Shown here one piece after another: positions 1-7,808 of a stretch of 64,000 bases of DNA (position 1 is its first letter; each line of letters begins with the position of its first letter). The stretch is from Nocardioides currus (GTDB lineage: Bacteria; Actinomycetota; Actinomycetes; Propionibacteriales; Nocardioidaceae), in assembly GCF_003057875.1 (NCBI RefSeq), contig NZ_PYXZ01000001.1:496001-560000 (forward strand). The letters are read 5' to 3'. The notes under the pieces were generated by a model. It saw only the letters and a list, made by a program, of their open reading frames with translations. It was not told the DNA's origin and did no database searches. A program made the translations under genes and the position numbers.

Positions 1-1
1 C

Positions 2-706
2 CTCTCGACCATGCAGGAGCGCAGCACCGTCGGGACCAACCTCCTCGACATCGACGCCTGGACGAAGGCGATGATCACCGACGCCGGCGGGGTGTCCTGC
101 TACGTCGACTACGCGCCGTCGTTCGGCAGCGGACCCTTCGGCCACTACATCTGCACATCGGTCAACGACGCCGTGCTCCACGGGCTGCCGCGCGACCACA
201 CCCTCGCCGAGGGTGACCTGCTCACCCTCGACCTCGCGGTGTCGCTCGGCGGCGTGGTCGCCGACTCGGCGGTCAGCTTCGTCGTCGGCGCCGCGCAGCC
301 CGCCGAGAGCCTGTCGATGATCACGGCCACGGAGCGCGCGCTCGAGGCCGGCATCGCCGCGGCGTCCGCCCCGGGTGCCAAGGTCGGCGACCTGTCCCAC
401 GCGATCGGCTCGGTGCTCACCGAGGAGGGCTACCCCGTGAACCTCCAGTTCGGCGGGCACGGCGTCGGGTCGACCATGCACCAGGACCCGCACATCGCCA
501 ACGCCGGCCGCCCCGGTCGTGGCTACGCCCTGCGGCCCGGGCTCCTGCTCGCCCTCGAGCCCTGGGTGATGGCCGACACCGACGAGCTCGTCACCGACGA
601 CGACGGCTGGACGCTGCGCAGCGCGACCGGCTGCCTGACCGCCCACAGCGAGCACACCATCGCCGTCACCGAGGACGGCATCGAGGTGCTGACGCTGCGG
701 GGCTGA
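2..706 (+). CDS. map: Type I methionine aminopeptidase (5' end outside window)
   Basis: Removes the initiator methionine from nascent proteins in the cytoplasm. The frame is open to the left window edge, and the family normally has a further N-terminal helix, so the ATG at 11 is probably internal and the true start lies upstream. All five expected metal-ligand positions are visible: the Asp in LTLDLAVS, the Asp in VADSAVSF, the His in GGHGVGSTMH, the Glu in LALEPWVM and the Glu in SEHTIAV. The motif ICTSVNDAVLHGLP, with its conserved His, is also typical. The catalytic domain appears complete to its C-terminus. The gene stands alone, upstream of a hairpin-repeat gap. The partner strand here has only shadow frames. 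Family assignment is secure; whether this is the essential or an accessory paralogue cannot be told from the sequence. Confidence 0.93.
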   Translation, partial: LSTMQERSTVGTNLLDIDAWTKAMITDAGGVSCYVDYAPSFGSGPFGHYICTSVNDAVLHGLPRDHTLAEGDLLTLDLAVSLGGVVADSAVSFVVGAAQPAESLSMITATERALEAGIAAASAPGAKVGDLSHAIGSVLTEEGYPVNLQFGGHGVGSTMHQDPHIANAGRPGRGYALRPGLLLALEPWVMADTDELVTDDDGWTLRSATGCLTAHSEHTIAVTEDGIEVLTLRG

Positions 707-721
707 GCCGCCTGGTGGACG

Positions 722-860
722 CCGAGCGGCGGTGGCACAGCCACACTCTCGCCCGCCCGACGGTGGCTCACGCACCGCGGCGCGCGCGGCGCCGTACACA
801 CCGAGCGGCGGTGGCCCAGCCACACTCTCGCCCGCCCGACGGTGGCTCACGCACCGCGGC
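722..860. repeat. Two direct 60-bp repeats, each holding a 50-bp hairpin
   Basis: Two 60-bp copies (722-781 and 801-860) are identical except for one base and are spaced 79 bp apart. Each contains a near-palindrome (729-778 and 808-857) that begins GCGGTGGCACAGCCAC and ends GGTGGCTCACGCACCGC; the arms differ only over a 4-base inner block. A small internal stem, GTGGC-ACA-GCCAC, is also possible. Related hairpins lie at 2353-2485, on the other side of the next gene. The repeats fill the gap between map and the fusion gene and are probably non-coding. Confidence 0.85.
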
Positions 861-888
861 GGGCGCGCGGCGGTGGGACACTGCGGAC

Positions 889-2328
889 GTGCAGATCCCC
901 GACCCCGCGCTGGTCGTCCTGGTCGGCGCGTCGGGCTCAGGGAAGTCGACCTGGGCGGCGCGGCACCACCGGGACGTCGAGGTGGTGTCCTCCGACGCCC
1001 TGCGCGCGGTCGTGGGCAGCGGCCCGTCCGACCTCGACGCCTCCGACGACGCGTTCCGCCTTCTCGACCAGATCGTGGAGGGGCGGGTACGTCGCGGGCT
1101 GACCGTCGTCGTCGACACGCTGGGCCTGGACCCGGAGCGGCGAGCCGGGTGGGCCGAGCTCGCCCGCCAGCACGGGTTCGCGACCGTCGCGGTCGTCCTC
1201 GACACCCCGGCCGCGGTCTGCCGCGCCCGCAACTCCGCCCGCGACCGGCCGGTGCCGGCCCCCGTCCTCGGCGCCCAGCTGCAACGGATGCGGGAGGTCC
1301 GCGCGGAGCTCGACGCCGAGGGCTGGGACGTCCGCGCCGTCGCCACCGACGCGCCGGAGCCCGTCACGTCGACGACACCCGCCGCGGAGCCCGCCCCCGG
1401 GTCCGGTCCGCGCGTGCTGCTCCAGGTCTCCCGCTTCCCCTGGGACGATGACCCGCTCGCCTGGCTGCGTGACGTCGCCCGCGCGGCCGACGAGGCGGGG
1501 TTCGCCGGCCTCGCGCTGATGGACCACCTGATCCAGATCCCGCAGGTCGGGCGCGCGTGGGACCCGATCCCCGAGCCGTGGGTGACGCTGGGGGCGCTGG
1601 CCGCGCTCGGCACCGACCTCGAGCTGGGCACGCTCTGCACGCCGGCGACGTTCCGGTCCCCCGGCATCATCGCCAAGGCGGCCGCGACGCTGGACGTGCT
1701 GACCGGGGGCCGGGCGTTCTGTGGCCTCGGTGCGGGCTGGTGGGGACGGGAGCACGCGGCGTACGCCCTCGACTTCCCGCCCACCGCGCAACGCCTCGAC
1801 GACCTCGAGGTGGCTGCGGAGACGGTGCGGGCGCTCTGGGCCCCCGGCACCAAGGCCTACGCGGGCGATCGCGTCGACCTGCCCGAGACGACCTGCTACC
1901 CGCGACCGGCCGGCCCGCTGCCCCTGGTCATCGGCGGGGGCGGCGAGCAGCGGACGCTGCGGATCGCCGCCCGGTGGGGCGACGCATGCAACGTGCAGGG
2001 CGACCTCGAGACGGTACGCCGCAAGACGGCCGTGCTCCGGAAGCACTGCGACGACGTCGGCCGCCCGCACGACGAGGTCGCGGTCACCGTGCTGGACATC
2101 GCCGTGGTGGGCGATGACCGGGACGACGCGTGGACCCGGGTCGAGCGGCTGCGCGGGCGGGCCAAGGCCGCCGACTTCGCGGCGCGGCACCACGCCGGCG
2201 ACGTGGTCGCACACCGGGAGCGCCACGACCGGCTGCTCGAGGAGGGTGTCGGGACGATCTTCCTGGCCCTGCCCGACCTCGGCGGCGCGGACGACGTCGA
2301 GCGGATCGCGGGTCTCGCCCGGCGCTGA
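889..2328 (+). CDS. P-loop kinase domain fused to LLM-class (F420-type) oxidoreductase
   Basis: A two-domain protein of 479 residues. Residues 1-150 form a small AAA_33/polynucleotide-kinase-like P-loop domain with Walker A GASGSGKST (residues 13-21), a downstream TVVVDTLGLD strand and an arginine-rich lid. A Pro/Ala/Thr linker (about 150-174) leads to a luciferase-like monooxygenase domain (about 175-479) with the family pattern ALMDHLIQIP, LGTLCTPATFRSP, GLGAGWWGREHAAY and LVIGGGGEQRTLRIAARWGDACNV. LLM proteins of this type usually bind F420 or FMN. The GTG at 889 is chosen because translation from there begins just before the first strand of the P-loop; the frame extends upstream to 715, but that stretch is only the repeat DNA read through. 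The combined activity and substrate are unknown. The gene is flanked on both sides by the same hairpin repeats. Confidence 0.8.
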   Translation: MQIPDPALVVLVGASGSGKSTWAARHHRDVEVVSSDALRAVVGSGPSDLDASDDAFRLLDQIVEGRVRRGLTVVVDTLGLDPERRAGWAELARQHGFATVAVVLDTPAAVCRARNSARDRPVPAPVLGAQLQRMREVRAELDAEGWDVRAVATDAPEPVTSTTPAAEPAPGSGPRVLLQVSRFPWDDDPLAWLRDVARAADEAGFAGLALMDHLIQIPQVGRAWDPIPEPWVTLGALAALGTDLELGTLCTPATFRSPGIIAKAAATLDVLTGGRAFCGLGAGWWGREHAAYALDFPPTAQRLDDLEVAAETVRALWAPGTKAYAGDRVDLPETTCYPRPAGPLPLVIGGGGEQRTLRIAARWGDACNVQGDLETVRRKTAVLRKHCDDVGRPHDEVAVTVLDIAVVGDDRDDAWTRVERLRGRAKAADFAARHHAGDVVAHRERHDRLLEEGVGTIFLALPDLGGADDVERIAGLARR

Positions 2329-2352
2329 GGCTCACCGGCGGGAACGCAGCCG

Positions 2353-2513
2353 GCGGTGGCACAGCCACCTTCTCGCCGACCGGAACGTGGGTCCGGCACC
2401 GCCGGCGGGCGTGTCGCCGCCGTACCCACCCGTCGGCGGTGGCACAGCCACCTTCGCGAGCCCGAGAAGGTGGCTCACGCACCGCTCGAGCGCGAGCGCG
2501 AGCGCGAGCGGGG
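2353..2513. repeat. Two further hairpin repeats plus a GAGCGC microsatellite
   Basis: Two units of the same family as at 722-860: 2353-2402 (right arm degenerate) and 2436-2485. Both start GCGGTGGCACAGCCACC and lie 83 bp apart. The second has arms GCGGTG..AGCCACCTTC.. and ..GAAGGTGGCTCACGCACCGC. It is followed by about four units of GAGCGC (2488-2510). The array sits between the convergent ends of the fusion gene and pirin, so it could also terminate transcription in both directions, but no U-tract is present. Confidence 0.8.
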
Positions 2514-2538
2514 GCCAGGCGGCAGGGACCGCTGAGGC

Positions 2539-3525
2539 TCAGCCGCGGGAGCGGAGCCGGGCGTTGGGCAGTGGCGGCGCGGGGATGGGCGCGAGCGGCT
2601 CGTCGGCGACGATGCCGAAGCGACCGGCGCGCACTTTGCGCCCGTCGTCGATGCCCTCGACCTGGTGCTGCCACTCCTCGCGGAAGGCGACGACCTCCTC
2701 GTGGCTGCGACCGACGAAGTTCCACCACATGACGATCTCCTCGCCGAACGGCGGACCCCCGAGCACCACCACCCGCACCACCTCGTGGCCGGCGGCCAGC
2801 GTCACGCGCGAGCGGCCGGGAGCGACGTACGCGAGCTCGTCGCGCTTCACCTCCTGCTCGTCCACTCGGAGCGTGCCGGCGTCGACGAGGAAGCCCAGCT
2901 CGAAACTCGGGTCGACGTCGAGGTCGAGGTGGGCGCCGGGGTCGAGCTCGATCTCGGCACCGAGGAGCGGGGTGTACGTCGAGACCGGGGACGTGTCCCC
3001 GAGCAGCGAGCCGAGGAACACCCGGCCCTGCCAGTTGCGCCCGGTCCGCAGCGCGGGCGCGTGGTGGGCGAAGTGCGGCGCCACGTGGCGGCTCGCCTCG
3101 GGCAGCGCGACCCACAGCTGCACGCCGTGCAGGACGGAGGTCGAGGGGGGCGACACCTCCGAGTGGCTGATCCCCTGCCCGGCCGTCATCAGGTTGACCT
3201 CGCCGGGACGCACCATCGCCTGGTTGCCGGCGCTGTCGCGGTGCTGCACGTCGCCCTCGAAGAGCCAGCTGACGGTCTGCAACCCGGTGTGCGGGTGGGG
3301 CGCGACGACCATCCCGCCGGACTCGGCCACCTCGTCGGGCCCGTAGTGGTCGACGAAGCACCACGCCCCGATCAGGGAGCGTTCCCGCTGCGGGAGGGTG
3401 CGCCGCACCCGCATCGCCCGCGGACCGCCGAGGGGGACGTCGCGCGGCGTCAGCACCTCGATGCCGCACTCGACGTCGCCCGTGGCCGCGACGGTCTCCT
3501 GGGGGTCACGGTCGGGGTTGGTCAT
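2539..3525 (-). CDS. Pirin family protein
   Basis: A cupin-fold pirin of 328 residues. The N-terminal cupin carries the pirin metal-site pattern: HPHTGLQTVSWLFEGDVQHRDSxG, followed by GQGISHSE, giving the usual three His and one Glu. The C-terminal half matches the pirin_C domain (GPPFGEEIVMWWNFV, then RSHEEV). Pirins are iron-binding proteins; some act as quercetin dioxygenases or redox-sensitive regulators, and the specific role here cannot be deduced. The ATG at 3525 is 7 bases downstream of the stop of the molybdoenzyme gene, which implies co-transcription. The frame continues upstream inside that gene, but only the part after 3525 has pirin character. Confidence 0.9.
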   Translation of the reverse strand: MTNPDRDPQETVAATGDVECGIEVLTPRDVPLGGPRAMRVRRTLPQRERSLIGAWCFVDHYGPDEVAESGGMVVAPHPHTGLQTVSWLFEGDVQHRDSAGNQAMVRPGEVNLMTAGQGISHSEVSPPSTSVLHGVQLWVALPEASRHVAPHFAHHAPALRTGRNWQGRVFLGSLLGDTSPVSTYTPLLGAEIELDPGAHLDLDVDPSFELGFLVDAGTLRVDEQEVKRDELAYVAPGRSRVTLAAGHEVVRVVVLGGPPFGEEIVMWWNFVGRSHEEVVAFREEWQHQVEGIDDGRKVRAGRFGIVADEPLAPIPAPPLPNARLRSRG

Positions 3526-3532
3526 CGCGGTC

Positions 3533-5935
3533 TCACGCCAGGTGGTGCGGCTCGTCGGTGCGGTGGGAGCCGGTGTCCTGGGTGCCGGACGCCTGGCCCG
3601 GGCCGCTGCGTGCGGAGTGCGCCGGGTCGAGGCGTACCACGACCGACTTGTAGACCGGGGTGTTGCTCTTCTCGGCCGTCGACTCGAGCGGGACGAGCGG
3701 GTTGGCCTCGGGGTAGTAGGCCGCGACGCAGCCGCGCGGCTGCTCGTAGGACACGATCCGGAAGTCGCGCGCCACGCGCTCCACACCGTCGCGCCACTCG
3801 CTGACCAGGTCCACCAGGTCGCCGTCGGCGCGCCCGAGGGACGCGATGTCGTCGGGGTGGACGAACACCACGCGCCGTCCGCCCTTGATCCCGCGGTAGC
3901 GGTCGTCGAGGCCGTAGATCGTGGTGTTGAACTGGTCGTGCGAGCGCATGGTCTGCAGGAGGAAGCGGCCCGGCGGCACGTCGAGCACCTCGAGCGGCGT
4001 GGATGTGAGAACGGCCTTCCCGCTCTCGGTCTCGAAGACCCGGTTGTCGCGGGGCGGGTGCGGCAGCACGAACCCACCCGGCTGCTCGACCTTCTCGTCG
4101 TAGGCCGCGCAGCCCGGCACGACCCGCGCGATGTGCCGGCGGATCTGGGTGTAGTCGTCGCGCATCGCGGCCCACGGGACGCTCGACCCGGGCAGCGTCG
4201 CCAGCGCCAGCGAGCACACGATGTCGACCTCGGAGCGCAGGTGCTCGGAGGCCGGCTCCAGCGGACCGTGCGAGGCGTGCACGGCCGACATCGAGTCCTC
4301 GACCGTGACCCGCTGGACGCGACCGCCGGTCAGGTCCTTCTCGCTGCGCCCGAGCGCCGGGAGGATCAGCGCCTCGCCGCCGTGCACGACGTGGGACCGG
4401 TTGAGCTTGGTCGAGACGTGGACCGTGAGGGCCGCGTTGCGCATGGCCGCCTCGGTGACCTCGGTGTCGGGAGCCGCTCCCACGAAGTTGCCGCCCATGC
4501 CCATGAAGACCCGGGCCTTGCCGTCGCGCAGGGCCTGGATCGCGGCGACGGTGTCGAAGCCGTGCTCGCGCGGCGGCTCGAAGCCGAACTCGTCGCGGAT
4601 CGCGTCGAGGAAGTGGTCGGGCACCCGCTCCCAGACGCCCATCGTGCGGTCGCCCTGGACGTTGGAGTGGCCGCGCACCGGGCACAGCCCGGCGCCCGGC
4701 TTGCCGACGTTGCCCTGGAGCAGGGCGACGTTGACGATCTCCTTGATGGTGACCACCGAGTTGTGGTGCTGGGTGATCCCCATCGCCCAGCAGGTGACCG
4801 TGGCCGGCGAGTCGCGGAACATCTCCGCCGCCTCGGTGATCTGCTGCCGGGTCAGCCCCGTTGCCGTCTCCACCTGGGCCCAGTCCAGGCCGGCGACGTG
4901 GGCGGCGTAGTCGGTGTAGCCGGCGGTGTACTCGGCCAGGAAGTCGTGGTCGAGGGCATCCCACTCGACCAGCAGCGACCCGATCGCCTGGAAGAGCGCG
5001 AGGTCGCCGTTGAGCCGGATCGGCAGGTGCAGGTCGGCGAGCGCCGTACCGACCGCCATGCCCTTGGGCGTCTGTGGGTTCTTGAACCGGACCAGCCCCG
5101 CCTCCTTGAGCGGGTTGATCGCGATGATGCGCGCGCCGTTGCCCTTGGCCTCCTCGAGCGCCGAGAGCATCCGCGGGTGGTTGGTGCCGGGGTTCTGCCC
5201 GACCACGACGATCAGCTTGGCCTGGTGGATGTCCTCGAGGCTGACCGAGCCCTTGCCGATGCCGATGGTCTCGCTCAGCGCCGACCCCGAGGACTCGTGG
5301 CACATGTTGGAGCAGTCGGGCAGGTTGTTGGTGCCCAGGGCCCGTGCGAACAGCTGGTAGACGAAGGCGGCCTCGTTGGAGGTCTTGCCGGAGGTGTAGA
5401 AGACCGCCTCGTCCGGGCTCTGCAGCCGGTTGAGGTGGCCGGCCATCGTGGTGAACGCGTCGTCCCAGGTGATCGGCTCGTAGTGCGTCGCCCCGGGCCG
5501 CAGCACCATCGGCTCCGTGATCCGTCCCTGCTTGCCCAGCCAGAACTCCGTCCGCTCCGCGAGGTCGGCCACGGAGTGCGTCGCGAAGAACGCGCGGTCG
5601 AGCTTCTGGTTGGTCGCCTCCTCGGCGACGGCCTTGGCGCCGTTCTCGCAGAACTCGGCGGTGTGGCGGTGGCCGGGGGCCGGGTCGGGCCACGCGCAGC
5701 CCTGGCAGTCGAAGCCGTCGACCTGGTTGAGCCGCAGCAGCGTGCTCGCCGTGCGGCGCACCCCCATCTGGCCGACCGCGCGGCGCATCGCCACGGTCAC
5801 CGCGGTCAGGCCGGCTGCGGCGTGCGAGGTCGAGTCGACCTCCACCTCGCTCTCGTCGATGTCTCGGGTGGGCACCTGCCGGGCGTCGTCACGGAGCCGG
5901 GCGGGGACGTCTCGCAGCTGGGAGAAGAAGGTCAC
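3533..5935 (-). CDS. FdhF/YdeP family molybdopterin oxidoreductase
   Basis: A large DMSO-reductase-superfamily enzyme of about 800 residues. The N-terminus has the YdeP-type pattern DCQGCAWPDP followed by FCENGAKAVAEE and ATNQKLD, rather than the CxxCxxxC iron-sulfur motif of classical formate dehydrogenases. The middle holds typical molybdopterin-binding segments (GKTSNEAA, CHESSGSALSETIG, VVGQNPGTNHPRM, QGNVGKPGAGLCPVRGHSNVQGDRTMG). The C-terminal molydop-binding domain reads DQFNTTIYGLDDRYRG. Members are annotated as formate dehydrogenase-like or acid-resistance (YdeP) proteins; the electron acceptor is unknown. No fdhD or molybdenum-cofactor gene is visible nearby. The GTG at 5935 (VTFFSQL) is preferred; an in-frame start at 5971 would add 12 residues. 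Pirin follows directly. Confidence 0.85.
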   Translation of the reverse strand: MTFFSQLRDVPARLRDDARQVPTRDIDESEVEVDSTSHAAAGLTAVTVAMRRAVGQMGVRRTASTLLRLNQVDGFDCQGCAWPDPAPGHRHTAEFCENGAKAVAEEATNQKLDRAFFATHSVADLAERTEFWLGKQGRITEPMVLRPGATHYEPITWDDAFTTMAGHLNRLQSPDEAVFYTSGKTSNEAAFVYQLFARALGTNNLPDCSNMCHESSGSALSETIGIGKGSVSLEDIHQAKLIVVVGQNPGTNHPRMLSALEEAKGNGARIIAINPLKEAGLVRFKNPQTPKGMAVGTALADLHLPIRLNGDLALFQAIGSLLVEWDALDHDFLAEYTAGYTDYAAHVAGLDWAQVETATGLTRQQITEAAEMFRDSPATVTCWAMGITQHHNSVVTIKEIVNVALLQGNVGKPGAGLCPVRGHSNVQGDRTMGVWERVPDHFLDAIRDEFGFEPPREHGFDTVAAIQALRDGKARVFMGMGGNFVGAAPDTEVTEAAMRNAALTVHVSTKLNRSHVVHGGEALILPALGRSEKDLTGGRVQRVTVEDSMSAVHASHGPLEPASEHLRSEVDIVCSLALATLPGSSVPWAAMRDDYTQIRRHIARVVPGCAAYDEKVEQPGGFVLPHPPRDNRVFETESGKAVLTSTPLEVLDVPPGRFLLQTMRSHDQFNTTIYGLDDRYRGIKGGRRVVFVHPDDIASLGRADGDLVDLVSEWRDGVERVARDFRIVSYEQPRGCVAAYYPEANPLVPLESTAEKSNTPVYKSVVVRLDPAHSARSGPGQASGTQDTGSHRTDEPHHLA

Positions 5936-6043
5936 CCGGCCATCTTGCCTCGCACCCGGGAGCAGCGACACCGCCGGAAGGGTGTCGCGCGCCCGTCACC
6001 TCCGCCTCGTGCGGCGTTTACCGGCGTGAGCCAGCCTGCCCCC

Positions 6044-7162
6044 ATGCGGATCGCCCAGCTGGCCAACTTCATCGGCCCCGCCTCGGGCGGCATGAAGACC
6101 GCCATCCACGCGCTCGGTGAGGGGTACGTCGCCGCGGGCTGCGAACGGCTGCTGGTGATCCCCGGGCCGGTGGACTCGCGGGCCACGACGCCCGCGGGCG
6201 ACGTCGTCCAGCTGCGGGCCCCGCGGGTCGGCGGCGGCTACCGGCTCATCGTCGAGCCCTGGCGCGTCACCGACGTGCTGGAGGCGTGGGGCCCGACCTC
6301 GGTCGAGCTCAGCGACAAGCTCACCCTGCTGCCGGTCGCCCGGTGGGCGCGCCGGTCGGGCGTCGGCTCGGTGCTGTTCTCCCACGAGCGCCTCAGCGAC
6401 ATGTTCGCGAAGCGGACCGGGCTCGACACCACCTCCAAGGTGTCGATCGCCCTGCTCAACCGGGTCCTCGTGCGCAGCTTCGACACCGTCGTCGTCACGT
6501 CCGGCTACGCCGAGGACGAGTTCACCCGCGCCGCCGCGCGCGCCGACTGCCGGATGGTGCGGGTGCCGCTGGGCGTCGACCTCGAGACCTTCTGCCCGGC
6601 TCCGGTCCGCAGCGACGGACCGCTGCGGCTCACCCACTTCGGACGGCTGTCGCGCGAGAAGAGCCCGCACCTCGCCGTACGCACCGCGGTCGAGCTGCAC
6701 CGCCGGGGCGTCGCAGTCCACCTCGACGTGTACGGCGACGGCCCGCACCTGGCCGAGCTGGTCGACCTGGCTTCGGGAGCGCCCGTGACGTTCCACGGCT
6801 TCATCGACGGGCGGCGCGACCTGGCCGGTCACATCGCCGCCGCCGACGTCTCGCTGTCGGTGTGCCCGAGCGAGACCTTCGGACTGGCGGTGCTCGAGGC
6901 GCTCGCCTGCGGCACCCCGGTGGTGACGGCCGAGCGGGGTGGCGCGCGGGAGCTGGTGGACGCCACCTCCGGCGCCTGGGCAGCCCCCGACCCGGCGTCC
7001 CTCGCCGACGCCGTGCTCGAGGTCGCGGGTCGGCCCGTGGAGGCGCGGCGGCGCGGCGCCCGGGCGCGGGCCGAACTGTTCCCGTGGTCGGCGACGATCG
7101 ACTCGATGCTGGGCGTGCACGAGGACGTCACCCGCGACACGCGCGTGCTGCGCCGGGCCTGA
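6044..7162 (+). CDS. GT4-family glycosyltransferase
   Basis: A GT-B fold glycosyltransferase of 372 residues. The N-terminal domain opens with MRIAQLANFIGPASGGMKTA, the glycine-rich acceptor-side loop of GT4 enzymes. The C-terminal nucleotide-sugar domain has THFGRLSREKSPHLAV, VYGDGP and the E-x7-E motif in ETFGLAVLEALACGTPVV. There are no signal peptide or membrane segments, so it acts at the cytoplasmic face, probably with GDP-mannose or another NDP-sugar. The ATG at 6044 begins exactly at the first conserved strand. An open frame extending far upstream (from 3398) is antisense to the molybdoenzyme and is not part of this protein. The gene is transcribed alone, divergent from the fdhF-like gene. 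Donor and acceptor are not determined by the sequence. Confidence 0.88.
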   Translation: MRIAQLANFIGPASGGMKTAIHALGEGYVAAGCERLLVIPGPVDSRATTPAGDVVQLRAPRVGGGYRLIVEPWRVTDVLEAWGPTSVELSDKLTLLPVARWARRSGVGSVLFSHERLSDMFAKRTGLDTTSKVSIALLNRVLVRSFDTVVVTSGYAEDEFTRAAARADCRMVRVPLGVDLETFCPAPVRSDGPLRLTHFGRLSREKSPHLAVRTAVELHRRGVAVHLDVYGDGPHLAELVDLASGAPVTFHGFIDGRRDLAGHIAAADVSLSVCPSETFGLAVLEALACGTPVVTAERGGARELVDATSGAWAAPDPASLADAVLEVAGRPVEARRRGARARAELFPWSATIDSMLGVHEDVTRDTRVLRRA

Positions 7163-7174
7163 ACGGCCCGCGAC

Positions 7175-7711
7175 TCACACCGCGACGAGGCGCTCGACCG
7201 CGGTGCGGATCGACTTCCGCGGGTCGGAGCCGTCGCCCTCGAGCAGCCACGAGATGGTCACCCCGATCACCAGGGTGACGAGGTGCGCCGCAGGCAGAGC
7301 CTTGGTGACGTGGCCCGCCCGCTGGGCGGCCCGGACCGCCTTCACCTTGGCGGCCGTCGACTCCGCCTCCAGGTCGGCCAGGGCGGCCAGCCCACCGCCC
7401 TCGAGCTGCTGCCACATGGTGAGGCGCACGAGGTCGGGGTGGGCCGCGATGTGCTCGAAGAGCCGCACGGCGTAGCCCGGCAGGTCCTCGGCCGTGATCG
7501 GCACCGAGTCGAGCAGGCGACGCACGTGCGTGACCGCGACCTCGTCGAAGAGGCCCTGCTTGCTGCCGAAGTGGGCGTAGATGAGCTGCTTGTTGCAGCC
7601 CGCGCCGGCGGCGATGCGGTCGACGCGGGCACCGGCGAGCCCGAACTGCGCGAACTCCGCCGTGGCCGCGGCCAGGATGGCTGCTCGTGTCTGGGTGGCG
7701 TCACGGGGCAT
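7175..7711 (-). CDS. TetR family transcriptional regulator
   Basis: A 178-residue repressor. Residues 7-50 form the TetR helix-turn-helix (AAILAAATAEFAQFGLAGARVDRIAAGAG, then KQLIYAHFGSKQGLFDEV); the remainder is the helical ligand and dimerisation domain. It is divergent from the short-chain dehydrogenase gene at 7809, and the 97-base gap holds two 16-bp operators in opposite orientations, one immediately upstream of each gene. The simplest reading is that it represses both itself and the dehydrogenase until an unknown hydrophobic ligand binds. Confidence 0.92.
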   Translation of the reverse strand: MPRDATQTRAAILAAATAEFAQFGLAGARVDRIAAGAGCNKQLIYAHFGSKQGLFDEVAVTHVRRLLDSVPITAEDLPGYAVRLFEHIAAHPDLVRLTMWQQLEGGGLAALADLEAESTAAKVKAVRAAQRAGHVTKALPAAHLVTLVIGVTISWLLEGDGSDPRKSIRTAVERLVAV

Positions 7712-7722
7712 GTGAGCATGCT

Positions 7723-7738
7723 AACCAACTGGTTGGTT
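7723..7738. promoter_or_regulatory. Probable TetR operator, copy 1
   Basis: AACCAACTGGTTGGTT: 6-bp perfect arms (AACCAA/TTGGTT) around a CTGG centre, 12 bases from the TetR start codon. Its reverse complement matches copy 2 at 15 of 16 positions. Spacing and symmetry fit a TetR dimer. Confidence 0.75.
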
Positions 7739-7769
7739 GCTTCTCCAGCAGGCACGGGTCTACGTTTGT

Positions 7770-7785
7770 AACCAACCAGTTGGAT
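7770..7785. promoter_or_regulatory. Probable TetR operator, copy 2
   Basis: AACCAACCAGTTGGAT: the inverted copy of the site at 7723-7738, centred about 30 bases upstream of the SDR start. The centre-to-centre distance of 47 bp places the two sites so that one regulator can control both divergent promoters. Confidence 0.75.
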
Positions 7786-7808
7786 ACACCCCACCCCAGG
7801 AGAACGGC

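Noticed and set aside
2488..2510. GAGCGC microsatellite as a separate element
   Set aside because: Only about four units; simple low-complexity DNA joined to the hairpin repeats.
3533..5935. A true selenocysteine formate dehydrogenase
   Set aside because: No in-frame TGA or SECIS-like element was seen, and the N-terminal 4Fe-4S CxxCxxxC motif of FdhF is lacking; the YdeP-type pattern fits better.
3398..6043. A very long + strand open frame leading into the glycosyltransferase, which would give a 1,254-residue protein
   Set aside because: This stretch is antisense to the molybdoenzyme and pirin genes, has no family features, and the glycosyltransferase begins cleanly at the ATG at 6044. High GC content keeps antisense frames open.
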